In this document: piece after piece, positions 1 to 6,332 of the stretch | How positions within the stretch are numbered: the stretch's first letter is position 1 | Layout of the letters: each line of letters begins with the position of its first letter | DNA from: Clostridium sp. CAG:169 | GTDB lineage: Bacteria > Bacillota > Clostridia > Oscillospirales > Ruminococcaceae | Assembly (NCBI GenBank): GCA_000435195.1 | Contig: FR880160.1 | Coordinates: 1 to 19,848 of the forward strand | Reading direction: 5' to 3' | Length of the DNA: 19,848 nt | Program-made: the position numbers and the translations under genes | Notes under the pieces: model-generated | The model's database searches: none | Seen by the model: the letters and a program-made list of their open reading frames with translations, nothing else | Told to the model about the DNA's origin: nothing

Positions 1-875
1 GTGTGTTGCTCTCCTCGCTTCCTGGTGTTGCAGTCACATCGATTAAAATTGATGGTGTACAACACGAATTCTCAACTATTGAGGGCGTGAAAGAGGACGT
101 CACCGAGATCGTCCTGAACATCAAGGGGTTAACTGCAAAGCTTTATTGTGACGGACCAAAGGTCGTTTACATCAATGCGGAAGGTGAAGGCGAGGTTACC
201 GCTGGTTCTATCCAGTGTGATGCCGACGTCGAAATCCTGGACCCAAGTATGCATATTGCAACACTGGGACCAAATGCAAGCCTGCGCATGGAGATCGTGC
301 TGGACAAAGGTCAGGGTTATGTTTCTTCTGAAAAGAACAAACAGATCGCCCGCGACAAGAGCAGCGACAAATCCATCCAGGACAAGACCCAGGTCGATAA
401 GATGTCCCTGAACAAGATCTACATCGACAGTATCTATACCCCAGTACTGAAGGTAAACTATGCTGTTGACAACACTCGTGTTGAGCAGATCACCGACTAT
501 GACAAGCTGACTTTGGAAGTATGGACAGACGGCACCATCTCTGCAAAAGAGGCGGTCAGCCTTTCTGCAAAAATCCTGACCAAACAGCTCAATCACTTTG
601 TTGACCTTTCCGAAGAGGTAAGCAACACAGAGATCATGGATACTCAGGAAGACACCGGTAAGGAAAAAGCCCTTGAGATGACCATTGAGGAGCTGGATCT
701 TTCGGTACGTGCGTTCAACTGCCTCAAACGTGCAGGTGTGAACACAGTAAGTGATCTGGTGACCAAGACACCAGATGAAATGATGAAGGTAAGAAACCTG
801 GGTAAAAAATCTTTGGAAGAAGTTCTTGCAAAGATCGATTCTCTGGGTTTCAGCCTGAACAAAAACGACGAATAG
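1..875 (+). CDS. rpoA: DNA-directed RNA polymerase subunit alpha (5' end cut off by window edge)
   Basis: Alpha subunit of RNA polymerase. Its N-terminal domain dimerises and scaffolds beta and beta-prime; its C-terminal domain binds UP-element DNA and activators. The reading frame is open from base 1: the first two bases complete a codon and the frame continues V-L-L-S-S-L-P-G-V-A-V-T, the conserved segment that follows 'ALRR' in the family. By comparison with the E. coli protein, roughly 45 N-terminal residues lie outside the window. The remaining alpha-NTD is intact (I-D-G-V-Q-H-E-F-S-T; R-G-Q-G-Y-V-like segment). The last ~70 residues form the alpha-CTD with its helix-hairpin-helix (E-L-D-L-S-V-R-A-F-N-C-L-K-R-A-G; V-R-N-L-G-K-K-S-L-E-E). 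It is followed 42 bases later by rplQ, the usual end of the ribosomal protein operon. Identity is certain; only the start is missing. Confidence 0.98.
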   Translation, partial: VLLSSLPGVAVTSIKIDGVQHEFSTIEGVKEDVTEIVLNIKGLTAKLYCDGPKVVYINAEGEGEVTAGSIQCDADVEILDPSMHIATLGPNASLRMEIVLDKGQGYVSSEKNKQIARDKSSDKSIQDKTQVDKMSLNKIYIDSIYTPVLKVNYAVDNTRVEQITDYDKLTLEVWTDGTISAKEAVSLSAKILTKQLNHFVDLSEEVSNTEIMDTQEDTGKEKALEMTIEELDLSVRAFNCLKRAGVNTVSDLVTKTPDEMMKVRNLGKKSLEEVLAKIDSLGFSLNKNDE

Positions 876-917
876 TTGAGATACATTCCACAATCCATTA
901 AAAAGGAGTGAATTTGG

Positions 918-1259
918 ATGCCAGGCACCAGAAAACTCGGCAGAGCTACTGCGAACAGAACGGCTATGCTTCGAGCAATGGTAACTTTCCTGCTGGAAAA
1001 CGGCAAGATTGAGACCACAGTTACAAGAGCAAAAGAAGTTAAGGCAATGACCGAAAAGATCATTACCAAGGCTAAGGAGAATGATCTGCATTCCAAGCGT
1101 CAGGTTTATTCTTATGTTACAAAGGAAACCGTCGCTAAAAAGGTTTTTGACGACATTGCTCCAAAATATAAAGAGAGAAACGGCGGTTACTGCCGTATCA
1201 TCAAGATTGGCCCACGCCGCGGCGACGCAGCTGAAATGGCAATCATCGAATTGATCTAG
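918..1259 (+). CDS. rplQ: 50S ribosomal protein L17
   Basis: Large-subunit ribosomal protein L17, 113 residues, the normal short bacterial length. The N-terminal G-R-A-T-A-N-R-T-A-M-L-R block, the I-E-T-T-V-T-R-A-K-E motif and the C-terminal G-G-Y-C-R-I-I-K-I-G-P-R-R-G-D-A-A segment are all diagnostic. The ATG follows a strong AAAGGAG ribosome binding site at about 902-909. It sits directly after rpoA, as in most bacteria, so it is the last gene of that transcript. No classic hairpin plus T-run follows immediately; instead several hairpins lie at 1262-1357. Confidence 0.98.
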   Translation: MPGTRKLGRATANRTAMLRAMVTFLLENGKIETTVTRAKEVKAMTEKIITKAKENDLHSKRQVYSYVTKETVAKKVFDDIAPKYKERNGGYCRIIKIGPRRGDAAEMAIIELI

Positions 1260-1261
1260 GT

Positions 1262-1357
1262 TATCTGTTTTTGACAGATATTCCACCGGATATATCGATA
1301 TAACCGGTCCTGTTGTGTGCCGTTTTGCACAGCACATGACAGGAGTGGGGGACCGGT
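1262..1357 (+). other. Cluster of inverted repeats in the rplQ 3' untranslated region
   Basis: Three consecutive inverted repeats follow the rplQ stop. The first is a 7-bp hairpin TATCTGT/ACAGATA (1262-1280). The second is the perfect 12-base palindrome TATATCGATATA (1291-1302). The third is a long composite hairpin with outer stem ACCGGT (1303-1308) / ACCGGT (1352-1357), middle stem CCTGT / ACAGG and inner stem TGTGC (1316-1320) / GCACA (1327-1331). None is followed by a T-run, so they look more like 3'-end processing or stability structures than simple terminators. Transcription may continue to the terminator at 1498-1527. A family of structured RNAs downstream of L17 genes (L17DE) is described in lactic acid bacteria and Listeria; whether this is related cannot be judged by eye. 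Confidence 0.55.
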
Positions 1358-1371
1358 ATAAAAGAGCCCCC

Positions 1372-1400
1372 TTGACATCTGCAAAAACCTGTGCTATTAT
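1372..1400 (+). promoter_or_regulatory. Strong sigma-A type promoter before the nitroreductase leader
   Basis: A perfect -35 TTGACA (1372-1377) and a TATTAT -10 (1395-1400) are separated by 17 bases. Transcription should start near 1407. This is one of the best promoters in the window and drives the structured RNA at 1401-1530. Confidence 0.85.
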
Positions 1401-1530
1401 GTACAGGTAACGATTACATGACGCTTTTCGGGTAGAACCGATTGTGATCAGGTCAGTTCGTGAATGGACGCATTCGCCTGATAAAGGGTTATGGGAAAAA
1501 GAGCTCCGGGACGCCGGGGCTCTTTTTCTT
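1401..1530 (+). ncRNA. Unidentified structured leader or small RNA ending in an intrinsic terminator
   Basis: Between the promoter and the nitroreductase start there are ~165 non-coding bases with clear secondary structure. Visible pairings are a small TCGG/CCGA hairpin (1428-1441), AACC (1436-1439) with GGTT (1487-1490), ATCAGG (1448-1453) with CCTGAT (1477-1482), and an internal GAATG (1462-1466) / CATTC (1471-1475) hairpin. The first two of these compete for the same bases. A strong terminator follows at 1498-1527. The motif GACGC occurs three times (1420-1424, 1468-1472, 1510-1514). I compared it mentally with FMN, THF, SAM, preQ1, ZTP, fluoride, guanidine, glycine, T-box, SRP and 6S RNAs and saw no convincing match. 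It could be a riboswitch/attenuator for the FMN nitroreductase or a stand-alone ~120-nt small RNA. Confidence 0.6.
1498..1527 (+). terminator. Intrinsic terminator/attenuator upstream of the nitroreductase
   Basis: AAAGAGC ... GCTCTTT outer stem with an inner CCGG/CCGG stem and a short GACG loop, ending in a T-run. It lies 40 bases upstream of the GTG start of the next gene, so it ends the leader RNA or acts as an attenuator. Confidence 0.85.
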
Positions 1531-1569
1531 ATCAGAATCTTTTGACCGAACTGTAAGGAGGGAAGAGCT

Positions 1570-2379
1570 GTGAAGGAAAATCCAACCTTGCGCCTGCTCC
1601 ATCAACGGGCATCGCTGCGTGTGTATGACAAGCGGGATATTTCCCAGGAAACATTGGACCAGATTTTGCAGGCGATGATGCGCGCACCGACCGCAGGCAA
1701 TCAGATGCTTTATTCGGTGATCGTTGTGCGGGACGATGTGACTAAACAGAAGCTCGCGCAAAGCTGCGACCATCAGGCGTTCATTGCAACTGCACCGGTG
1801 CTGCTGATTTTTTTGGCGGACCACCAGAGATGGTTTGACTACTATCAGCAAAATGATGTGGCTGGCTACTGCGACCGCCAGGGACTGCGGTTTGAAGCGC
1901 CGCAGGAATCCGACCTGCTGCTGGCAATCGAGGATGCAATGATTGCAGCACAGAATGCGGTGATTGCTGCCGAGTCGCTGGGCATTGGTTCCTGCTATAT
2001 CGGAGACATCATGGAAAACTATGAGTTCCACCGTGAGCTGTTTGACCTGCCGGATTGGGCGTTTCCAATCGGGATGCTGTGTCTGGGCTACTATCGGGAA
2101 AATCACTTGAAAAAGCTTCGTCCTCGTTTTGAGCAGCAGTACATCGTTTTTGATGAAAAGTACCGCCATCTCTCTGCGGATGAGTATGAGCAGATGTTCG
2201 CAGAGCAGGCAAAGAGCTTTTCTTTGCAGAATCCTTATCATGCGGACAACTATGCGCAGGCGTTTTATGCCAGAAAAACCGGAGCTGCCTTCAGCAAGGA
2301 GATGGCGCGCTCTGCCAGAGTGGCTATGAAACAGTGGGATGGGCGTTTGCTCAATCCAAGTCTGCCGGAAAAGAAATAA
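1570..2379 (+). CDS. Nitroreductase family protein (FMN-dependent oxidoreductase)
   Basis: 269-residue protein of the nitroreductase fold: FMN-binding, typically dimeric NAD(P)H-dependent reductases of nitro-aromatics, quinones or flavins. R-A-S-L-R-V-Y-D (13-20) is the family's FMN phosphate-contact signature. A-P-T-A-G-N-Q (39-45) matches the 'APSAgNqQPW' region, and the G-I-G-S-C-Y-I-G block (138-145) is the usual second FMN segment. After K-K-L-R-P-R (181-186) there is a ~80-residue C-terminal extension, as in longer NfsA-like members. The start is a GTG, chosen because AAGGAGGG (1555-1562) is ideally spaced and no in-frame ATG fits. It lies behind the terminator-containing leader RNA, which suggests control by attenuation. 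DUF1266 follows 51 bases later on the same strand and is probably co-transcribed. Substrate unknown. Confidence 0.9.
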   Translation: MKENPTLRLLHQRASLRVYDKRDISQETLDQILQAMMRAPTAGNQMLYSVIVVRDDVTKQKLAQSCDHQAFIATAPVLLIFLADHQRWFDYYQQNDVAGYCDRQGLRFEAPQESDLLLAIEDAMIAAQNAVIAAESLGIGSCYIGDIMENYEFHRELFDLPDWAFPIGMLCLGYYRENHLKKLRPRFEQQYIVFDEKYRHLSADEYEQMFAEQAKSFSLQNPYHADNYAQAFYARKTGAAFSKEMARSARVAMKQWDGRLLNPSLPEKK

Positions 2380-2430
2380 ACTGTATAATTATCAAAATAA
2401 ATACTGATTGTATATTATGAAAGGAGTTCT

Positions 2431-3147
2431 ATGTTCCTTTTTCGCAAAAATGCACACCAAGTCGAGCAAAAAGAGCTGATGGAGATTGATACGGTCCTTT
2501 GGTTTAATATAGCTGCCGCACCTGTTTTTCTGCACCAGGGCAAGGATTGGCGGATTTTTGGTGGTTACTGGGCTGGCAATAAAGAGAAAATCTCACAGGA
2601 TTATGAGCGCCTACAATCCCAATACAGTGCGGTTTGCAAACAAGACGTGCTGGAAAAGCTCGATGAGCTGATGCAGCAGGGAGAACACTTTGCCTATCAG
2701 CAGGAGATGGACCACTATCGCCAGCGTGGTTTTTTTGCGCTGACTCCCGAGCAGCTGCGCTCGCAGGAAATCTTCCCACAGATTCAACCCAACCAGTTAA
2801 ACTGGCTCTGCCGGATGATTGATGGATATAAAGCGTATGCAGAAAACGCGGTGTTGGCTTATGACCTGTGCCGCGCTATTGCGGTGGCGCAGATGGGCTT
2901 TATGGTCGGGCATTTGACCCTGGAGGAAGGATTGAAGTTTTGTTGGCAGGCATCGGTGATTCTTCAGGATCATTTTTCCGGTTGGGACGAACTGCTGCAA
3001 AGCTACTTGTTGGGAATGGCGTATCCGCAGCATGGAGAAGAGAAAGTCTTTTGTTTGGAAGATTTTAAAGGACAGCTACTGCAATATGATCCGCAGTTGT
3101 TCGATTTGGAATGGGAACTGCCTTTGGAAGAAAAACATCAGTTGTAG
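2431..3147 (+). CDS. DUF1266 domain-containing protein
   Basis: 238-residue soluble protein with no signal peptide or membrane segment. Residues ~100-199 carry the DUF1266 hallmarks: W-L-C-R-M-I-D-G-Y-K, then Y-D-L-C-R-A-I-A-V-A-Q-M-G-F-M-V-G-H-L-T (144-163), then F-S-G-W-D-E-L-L-Q-S-Y-L-L-G (182-195). Family members are widespread, often beside secretion or toxin genes, but no biochemical function is established that I know of. The first 100 residues are Trp/Tyr/Gln-rich and not recognised. The start follows AAAGGAG with normal spacing. It is the second gene after the nitroreductase and is closed by a strong terminator. Any functional tie to the nitroreductase is only positional. Confidence 0.8.
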   Translation: MFLFRKNAHQVEQKELMEIDTVLWFNIAAAPVFLHQGKDWRIFGGYWAGNKEKISQDYERLQSQYSAVCKQDVLEKLDELMQQGEHFAYQQEMDHYRQRGFFALTPEQLRSQEIFPQIQPNQLNWLCRMIDGYKAYAENAVLAYDLCRAIAVAQMGFMVGHLTLEEGLKFCWQASVILQDHFSGWDELLQSYLLGMAYPQHGEEKVFCLEDFKGQLLQYDPQLFDLEWELPLEEKHQL

Positions 3148-3150
3148 AAA

Positions 3151-3185
3151 AAAGCATCGTTGGAACGTCAACGATGCTTTTTTTA
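3151..3185 (+). terminator. Intrinsic terminator after the DUF1266 gene
   Basis: Perfect 12-bp stem AAAGCATCGTTG / CAACGATGCTTT with a 6-base loop, followed by a T-run, 3 bases past the stop codon. Confidence 0.95.
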
Positions 3186-3338
3186 ATATATCTTTGTCAG
3201 ATTGAATAATTAGACAAGAAGAATCAATGCAAACTGAGGAAATGACCGTCAAAGTGGTAAAAAATAAAGTGAACAAAATATAGATGGCATATAAATCGAA
3301 GAAATTTATATTTAAATATAGTGTTTACTTCATAAATG

Positions 3339-3347
3339 TGTTATAAT
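3339..3347 (+). promoter_or_regulatory. Extended -10 promoter for iadA
   Basis: TGTTATAAT is an extended -10 (TGn-TATAAT, with TATAAT at 3342-3347). No good -35 lies 17 bases upstream, which fits an extended -10 promoter. The upstream 3186-3338 stretch is very A+T-rich and holds no gene I can support. Confidence 0.65.
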
Positions 3348-3407
3348 GGGAAAAAGAGAGAAAATGAAGCTGATAATAGAATCTTCAAAGCTAAAGGAGT
3401 GTATGTT

Positions 3408-4568
3408 ATGCTGTTGATCAGACAGGCTGCTGTTTATGCACCGGAATATCTGGGCATTAAGGATGTGTTGATCTGCTCAAACAAAATTGAAGCCATCGAA
3501 GACCACATTGACGGGGAGATTCCCTTTTGCAAGGTGGTAGATGGACATGGAAAGAAATTGACCCCGGGATTTTTGGACCCGCATATTCATATTACAGGCG
3601 GTGGAGGAGAAGGCAGCTTCCACACCCAGGTGCCGGCAGTTAAGCTGTCGGAGCTGCTCGAAGGCGGCGTTACCACTGTGGTCGGCTTGCTGGGAACAGA
3701 CGGATTGACCCGCAGCGTGGAAAATCTGATTGCACAGGCAAAAAGCCTGAAGGAACAGGGCTTGACGGTCTATGCGCTGACCGGCTCCTATGGATACCCA
3801 AGCACCACCATAACTGGCGATGTGCGCAAGGATATTTTATTCGTGGACGAAATTATCGGAGCAAAACTGGCGATTTCCGACCACCGCGCTCCGAATGTGA
3901 CGGTGGATGAGCTGATTCGACTGGCAAGCGACACCCGGGTGGCAGGAATGTTGTCCGGTAAATGTGGAATAGTCACCCTGCATATGGGCGGTGATGACCG
4001 CGCGCTGGATTTGGTGATGGAAGCGTTGGATAAGACCTCCATTCCCATCAAGATTTTCCACCCGACCCATGTGACCCGTGCAGAGCGTCTGCTGGAGCAG
4101 GCATATCAGTTTGCCAACCGCGGCGGCTATATTGACATGACCTGCGGCAGCAAAGGAAAGACGGCGCCGGCAAACTGCATCATGCAGGCAAAGGAAAAAG
4201 GCGTAGCGATGGACCGCATCACCCTCAGCTCGGACGGAATGGGCAGCTGGTCCACCTATGATGCACAGGGCAACCTGCTGAAGATTGGTTATTCCAGGGT
4301 GGATACCGTTTATGAGGAGATTAAAAAGTTGGTGCAGCAATATGGGATGTCGCTGGAGGAAGCACTCTGCTTTGGAACCAGCAATACAGCACACGCACTG
4401 GAGCTGTACCCACGCAAAGGACACATTCAGGTGGGCGCTGATGCAGACCTGCTGCTGATGGAAGAAAACTTGGATTTAAACTGCGTGATTGCAAACGGTC
4501 GTCTGATGATGGAGGATGGCAAGCTGTTGGTCAAAGGGACCTACGAACAGGGAAGTATCGAACGATAA
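3408..4568 (+). CDS. iadA: Beta-aspartyl-peptidase (isoaspartyl dipeptidase)
   Basis: Zinc metallopeptidase of the amidohydrolase superfamily that cleaves beta-aspartyl (isoaspartyl) dipeptides left by breakdown of damaged proteins; cytoplasmic. With the ATG at 3408 (AAAGGAG at 3393-3399) it is 386 residues, close to E. coli IadA. The expected binuclear centre is complete: H-I-H (59/61), the Lys that becomes carbamylated in I-G-A-K-L-A-I-S-D-H-R (K153), His in L-H-M-G-G (192), His in H-P-T-H-V (221) and the catalytic Asp in S-S-D-G (276). An open frame extends upstream to 3336, but those codons lie over the promoter and lack a ribosome binding site. It is monocistronic, with a terminator shared with the convergent XRE-cupin gene. 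Confidence 0.95.
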   Translation: MLLIRQAAVYAPEYLGIKDVLICSNKIEAIEDHIDGEIPFCKVVDGHGKKLTPGFLDPHIHITGGGGEGSFHTQVPAVKLSELLEGGVTTVVGLLGTDGLTRSVENLIAQAKSLKEQGLTVYALTGSYGYPSTTITGDVRKDILFVDEIIGAKLAISDHRAPNVTVDELIRLASDTRVAGMLSGKCGIVTLHMGGDDRALDLVMEALDKTSIPIKIFHPTHVTRAERLLEQAYQFANRGGYIDMTCGSKGKTAPANCIMQAKEKGVAMDRITLSSDGMGSWSTYDAQGNLLKIGYSRVDTVYEEIKKLVQQYGMSLEEALCFGTSNTAHALELYPRKGHIQVGADADLLLMEENLDLNCVIANGRLMMEDGKLLVKGTYEQGSIER

Positions 4569-4576
4569 AAAAATCA

Positions 4577-4609
4577 GGAGCCGAAGCTGTTATATACAGC
4601 TTCGGCTCC
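4577..4609. terminator. Two-way terminator between iadA and the XRE-cupin regulator
   Basis: Perfect 14-bp stem GGAGCCGAAGCTGT / ACAGCTTCGGCTCC with a 5-base loop, flanked by an A-run on the left and T-rich sequence on the right, so it can stop both converging genes. Confidence 0.9.
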
Positions 4610-4623
4610 GTTTGATTTGTGCT

Positions 4624-5175
4624 TTACACACAGTAAGCTCCAAACAGCTTGGCAGTGTGTGCGGTGGGATTTTTCCAGGAATGTGGTGCATTGGCAGGAA
4701 TGTGTACGCAGTCGCCGGGGTTGAGCAGATATTCTTTTCCTTCCAGGGTAAGCAGACAGCTGCCCTCCAGAACATAGAGAATTTCTTCTTCGGGATGGGA
4801 GTAAAGCGGTTCCTCCGGGTCGAAGGAAGGCTGCAACTCAAATATCAATCCTCGCATCTTGGTATTGGGCAAAGAGAAGGAGGCAGTGTACTGGATAAAC
4901 TGGCGGGAAAGCTGCAATTCCTCCCGCTGCCAGGAGCGGACGAGCAGTTTGTCATTTTCATCCTCGGGGTGGTTATCAAAAAAGGCACTCATTTCCAATC
5001 CAAGGGCAGATGACAGCTTTTTCAGTGCGCTCAGACTTAATGTGCCGTATCCCCGCTCTACCTGCGACAGGTAGCCGATGGAAAGTCCTACCTTTTCGCT
5101 CAGTTGTTTGAGCGTCAGCTTTTGTTGGAGACGTTCTTCTTTTAAGCGGCTGCCGATCATCTCCGATTGATTCAT
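4624..5175 (-). CDS. XRE-family transcriptional regulator with C-terminal cupin domain
   Basis: 183-residue DNA-binding regulator. Residues 10-65 form a Cro/CI-type helix-turn-helix (L-T-L-K-Q-L-S-E-K-V-G-L-S, then Y-L-S-Q-V-E-R-G). Residues ~110-178 form a cupin barrel with the metal- or ligand-binding signature: H-P-E-E-E (127-131) and P-G-D-C-V-H-I-P-A-N-A-P-H-S-W (153-167). This architecture (PuuR/SutR-like) usually controls amino acid, polyamine or sulfur metabolism by sensing a small molecule in the cupin. AAGGAGGAG stands just before the ATG. It converges on iadA, so a link to peptide or amino acid catabolism is possible but not shown. A palindrome in its own promoter suggests autoregulation. 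Confidence 0.92.
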   Translation of the reverse strand: MNQSEMIGSRLKEERLQQKLTLKQLSEKVGLSIGYLSQVERGYGTLSLSALKKLSSALGLEMSAFFDNHPEDENDKLLVRSWQREELQLSRQFIQYTASFSLPNTKMRGLIFELQPSFDPEEPLYSHPEEEILYVLEGSCLLTLEGKEYLLNPGDCVHIPANAPHSWKNPTAHTAKLFGAYCV

Positions 5176-5220
5176 GGATACTCCTCCTTAGTTTTATTGG
5201 ATTCTGTACTGGTTAAGTCA

Positions 5221-5254
5221 ACAATATTGTAACACCAAAAGAAAGAGTTGTAAA
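5221..5254 (-). promoter_or_regulatory. Promoter and possible autoregulatory operator of the XRE-cupin gene
   Basis: On the minus strand, TTTACA (5249-5254) and TACAAT (5226-5231) are 17 bases apart. The perfect palindrome ACAATATTGT (5221-5230) overlaps the -10 and is a natural candidate operator for the encoded HTH protein. Confidence 0.6.
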
Positions 5255-5361
5255 CTCGAGAGGCAAGATGAAATGGATTGAAAAATAGGTAGGATGATTC
5301 CATATGCACAGCCAAAAGGTATTTTTATAGGTCATTTTTCATAGATTTTACAGAAAACCGG

Positions 5362-5390
5362 CTGACATCTCTGCGCAAAAGAGGTATAAT
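5362..5390 (+). promoter_or_regulatory. Strong promoter before the Cys-rich mini-protein leader
   Basis: CTGACA (5362-5367), 17 bases, TATAAT (5385-5390). Transcription should start near 5397, about 165 bases before the next supported start codon. Confidence 0.8.
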
Positions 5391-5542
5391 AAAAACAGAA
5401 TAACGGGACAGGAGATGAACGACCGATGAATTGTTGGATGTTTTCTGCTCTTTCTATGAGAAATCCATAAGCAACCGCAATCGTTTGGTCTGAGGTGCAT
5501 CTTTGCAGCTGTTGGACCGGACAGGGCGGTTGTTTTTGTTTG
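5391..5542 (+). ncRNA. Structured leader with a 14-codon ORF and an attenuator-like hairpin
   Basis: The leader contains two tiny overlapping ORFs behind a GGAG (5411-5414): a 4-codon one at 5415-5429 and a 14-codon one at 5426-5470 (M-N-C-W-M-F-S-A-L-S-M-R-N-P). Just after the second stop a nested hairpin begins: CAACCGC (5472-5478) pairs with GCGGTTG (5526-5532), GGTC (5487-5490) with GACC (5515-5518), and TGCA (5496-5499) with TGCA (5504-5507). TTTTTGTTTG follows. This is the shape of an intrinsic terminator, so the element could be an attenuator with a leader peptide, or an independent ~145-nt small RNA. Expression of the peptide is unproven. Confidence 0.5.
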
Positions 5543-5563
5543 AGTTGAAAGGGGTGCTTTTCC

Positions 5564-5758
5564 ATGATTCCATGCAGGAAAAACTGTGCTGAGTACTATG
5601 AAGGCTGTCACAAAAACTGTGAGCGCTGGAAGGAATTTCTGTATCAAAGCAGTATCGAGAGGAAGGAGAAAAAGGCATATCTAGACAACTACAATCAGTT
5701 GTGCAGCACTGTTGTAAGACAGTGTCTTGCAAATACCCCGCATTTCTATCGAGTATAA
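5564..5758 (+). CDS. Small Cys-rich protein, possible zinc-binding mini-protein
   Basis: 64-residue protein of unknown function. Its N-terminal half has the pattern C-x3-C-x6-C-H-x2-C (residues 4, 8, 15, 16, 19), followed by W-K-E-F and a charged helix rich in Glu and Lys. Similar 'CxxxC...CHxxC' mini-proteins are common in Clostridia and their phages, and the Cys/His spacing would suit a single zinc site. The ATG follows AAAGGGG at about 5549-5555. It is preceded by a strong promoter and attenuator-like leader and followed within 10 bases by a large terminator, so it is its own small transcription unit. The coding call rests on the ribosome binding site and Cys pattern; the function is not known. 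Confidence 0.65.
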   Translation: MIPCRKNCAEYYEGCHKNCERWKEFLYQSSIERKEKKAYLDNYNQLCSTVVRQCLANTPHFYRV

Positions 5759-5764
5759 AAAAAT

Positions 5765-5808
5765 AAAACACGGGAGCGTTTCTGATTCAGAAACACTCCC
5801 GTGTTTTG
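5765..5808. terminator. Two-way terminator between the Cys-rich mini-protein and the Nudix gene
   Basis: A ~20-bp near-perfect stem (AAACACGGGAG ... CTCCCGTGTTT, continuing to TCTG/CAGA) with one mismatch and a 3-base loop. T-rich sequence lies on the right and an A-run on the left, so it serves both strands. The 5809-5933 stretch up to the Nudix stop holds no supported gene. Confidence 0.85.
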
Positions 5809-5933
5809 CTTTAACAGAATCATTGCCACAGGGCAGGCATACAATAGAGGATTCTTTAGCTGCCCTCCGATTGCGCAGGGGAATAATGGATGATGCCGGT
5901 CTTGATAACGTTGATGCAGAGCGTATTTTCCTA

Positions 5934-6332
5934 CTAGAATTCCATTTCTTTGAGCTTCGCCAGAATATCCCGGTCGGCGGGACAGAAGGAAAAATGGTCG
6001 ATTTCATCGACGCTGATCCAGCGCAGGTCGTTGTGCTCCAGACGCTGCGGGGTATCCTGTGTCTGTGCCCAAAAAAGGGTTAGGCGGACGGTGATGTCAG
6101 GGTAGGTGTGCACCAGCTGCATGAAAATTTCCTGCGGGGTGACCCGGATGCCCAGTTCTTCCCGGCACTCGCGGATGAGTGCCTGCGGGAGAGTTTCACC
6201 CTGCTCCACCTTGCCGCCGACAAATTCCCACAGCAGACCTCTTGTCTTGTGGGCAGGACGCTGGCAGATTAAAAAGCGGTGGTCTTTTACAATCAGGGCG
6301 GCAACCACCTCGGTGATTTTCTGCTCCATCAT
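5934..6332 (-). CDS. Nudix hydrolase, MutT-like
   Basis: 132-residue Nudix hydrolase, probably hydrolysing oxidised or other nucleoside triphosphates (MutT-type 8-oxo-dGTP diphosphatase is the nearest guess). The Nudix box is complete: G40-x5-E46-x7-R54-E55-x-x-E58-E59-x-G61. The flanking L-L-W-E-F-V-G-G-K-V-E-Q-G and the C-terminal H-N-D-L-R-W-I segment are typical of MutT proteins. Two adjacent ATGs are possible. The first overlaps the stop of the upstream nitroreductase (TGATG), and no separate ribosome binding site is visible, so translation is probably coupled. Second gene of a two-gene minus-strand operon. Confidence 0.92.
   Translation of the reverse strand: MMEQKITEVVAALIVKDHRFLICQRPAHKTRGLLWEFVGGKVEQGETLPQALIRECREELGIRVTPQEIFMQLVHTYPDITVRLTLFWAQTQDTPQRLEHNDLRWISVDEIDHFSFCPADRDILAKLKEMEF

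Noticed and set aside
129..1337. 402-codon minus-strand open frame opposite rpoA and rplQ
   Set aside because: It lies entirely antisense to two certain genes, is Cys/His-rich like other shadows, has no ribosome binding site and resembles no family.
5193..5221. TTGACT...AATAAA minus-strand promoter nearer to the XRE-cupin start
   Set aside because: Transcription would start inside the ribosome binding site. The TTTACA-17-TACAAT pair just upstream is a better promoter.
5809..5933. Possible read-through or remnant coding after the Nudix stop on the minus strand
   Set aside because: The frame stays open after two consecutive stop codons, but it has no start or ribosome binding site and no recognisable motif.
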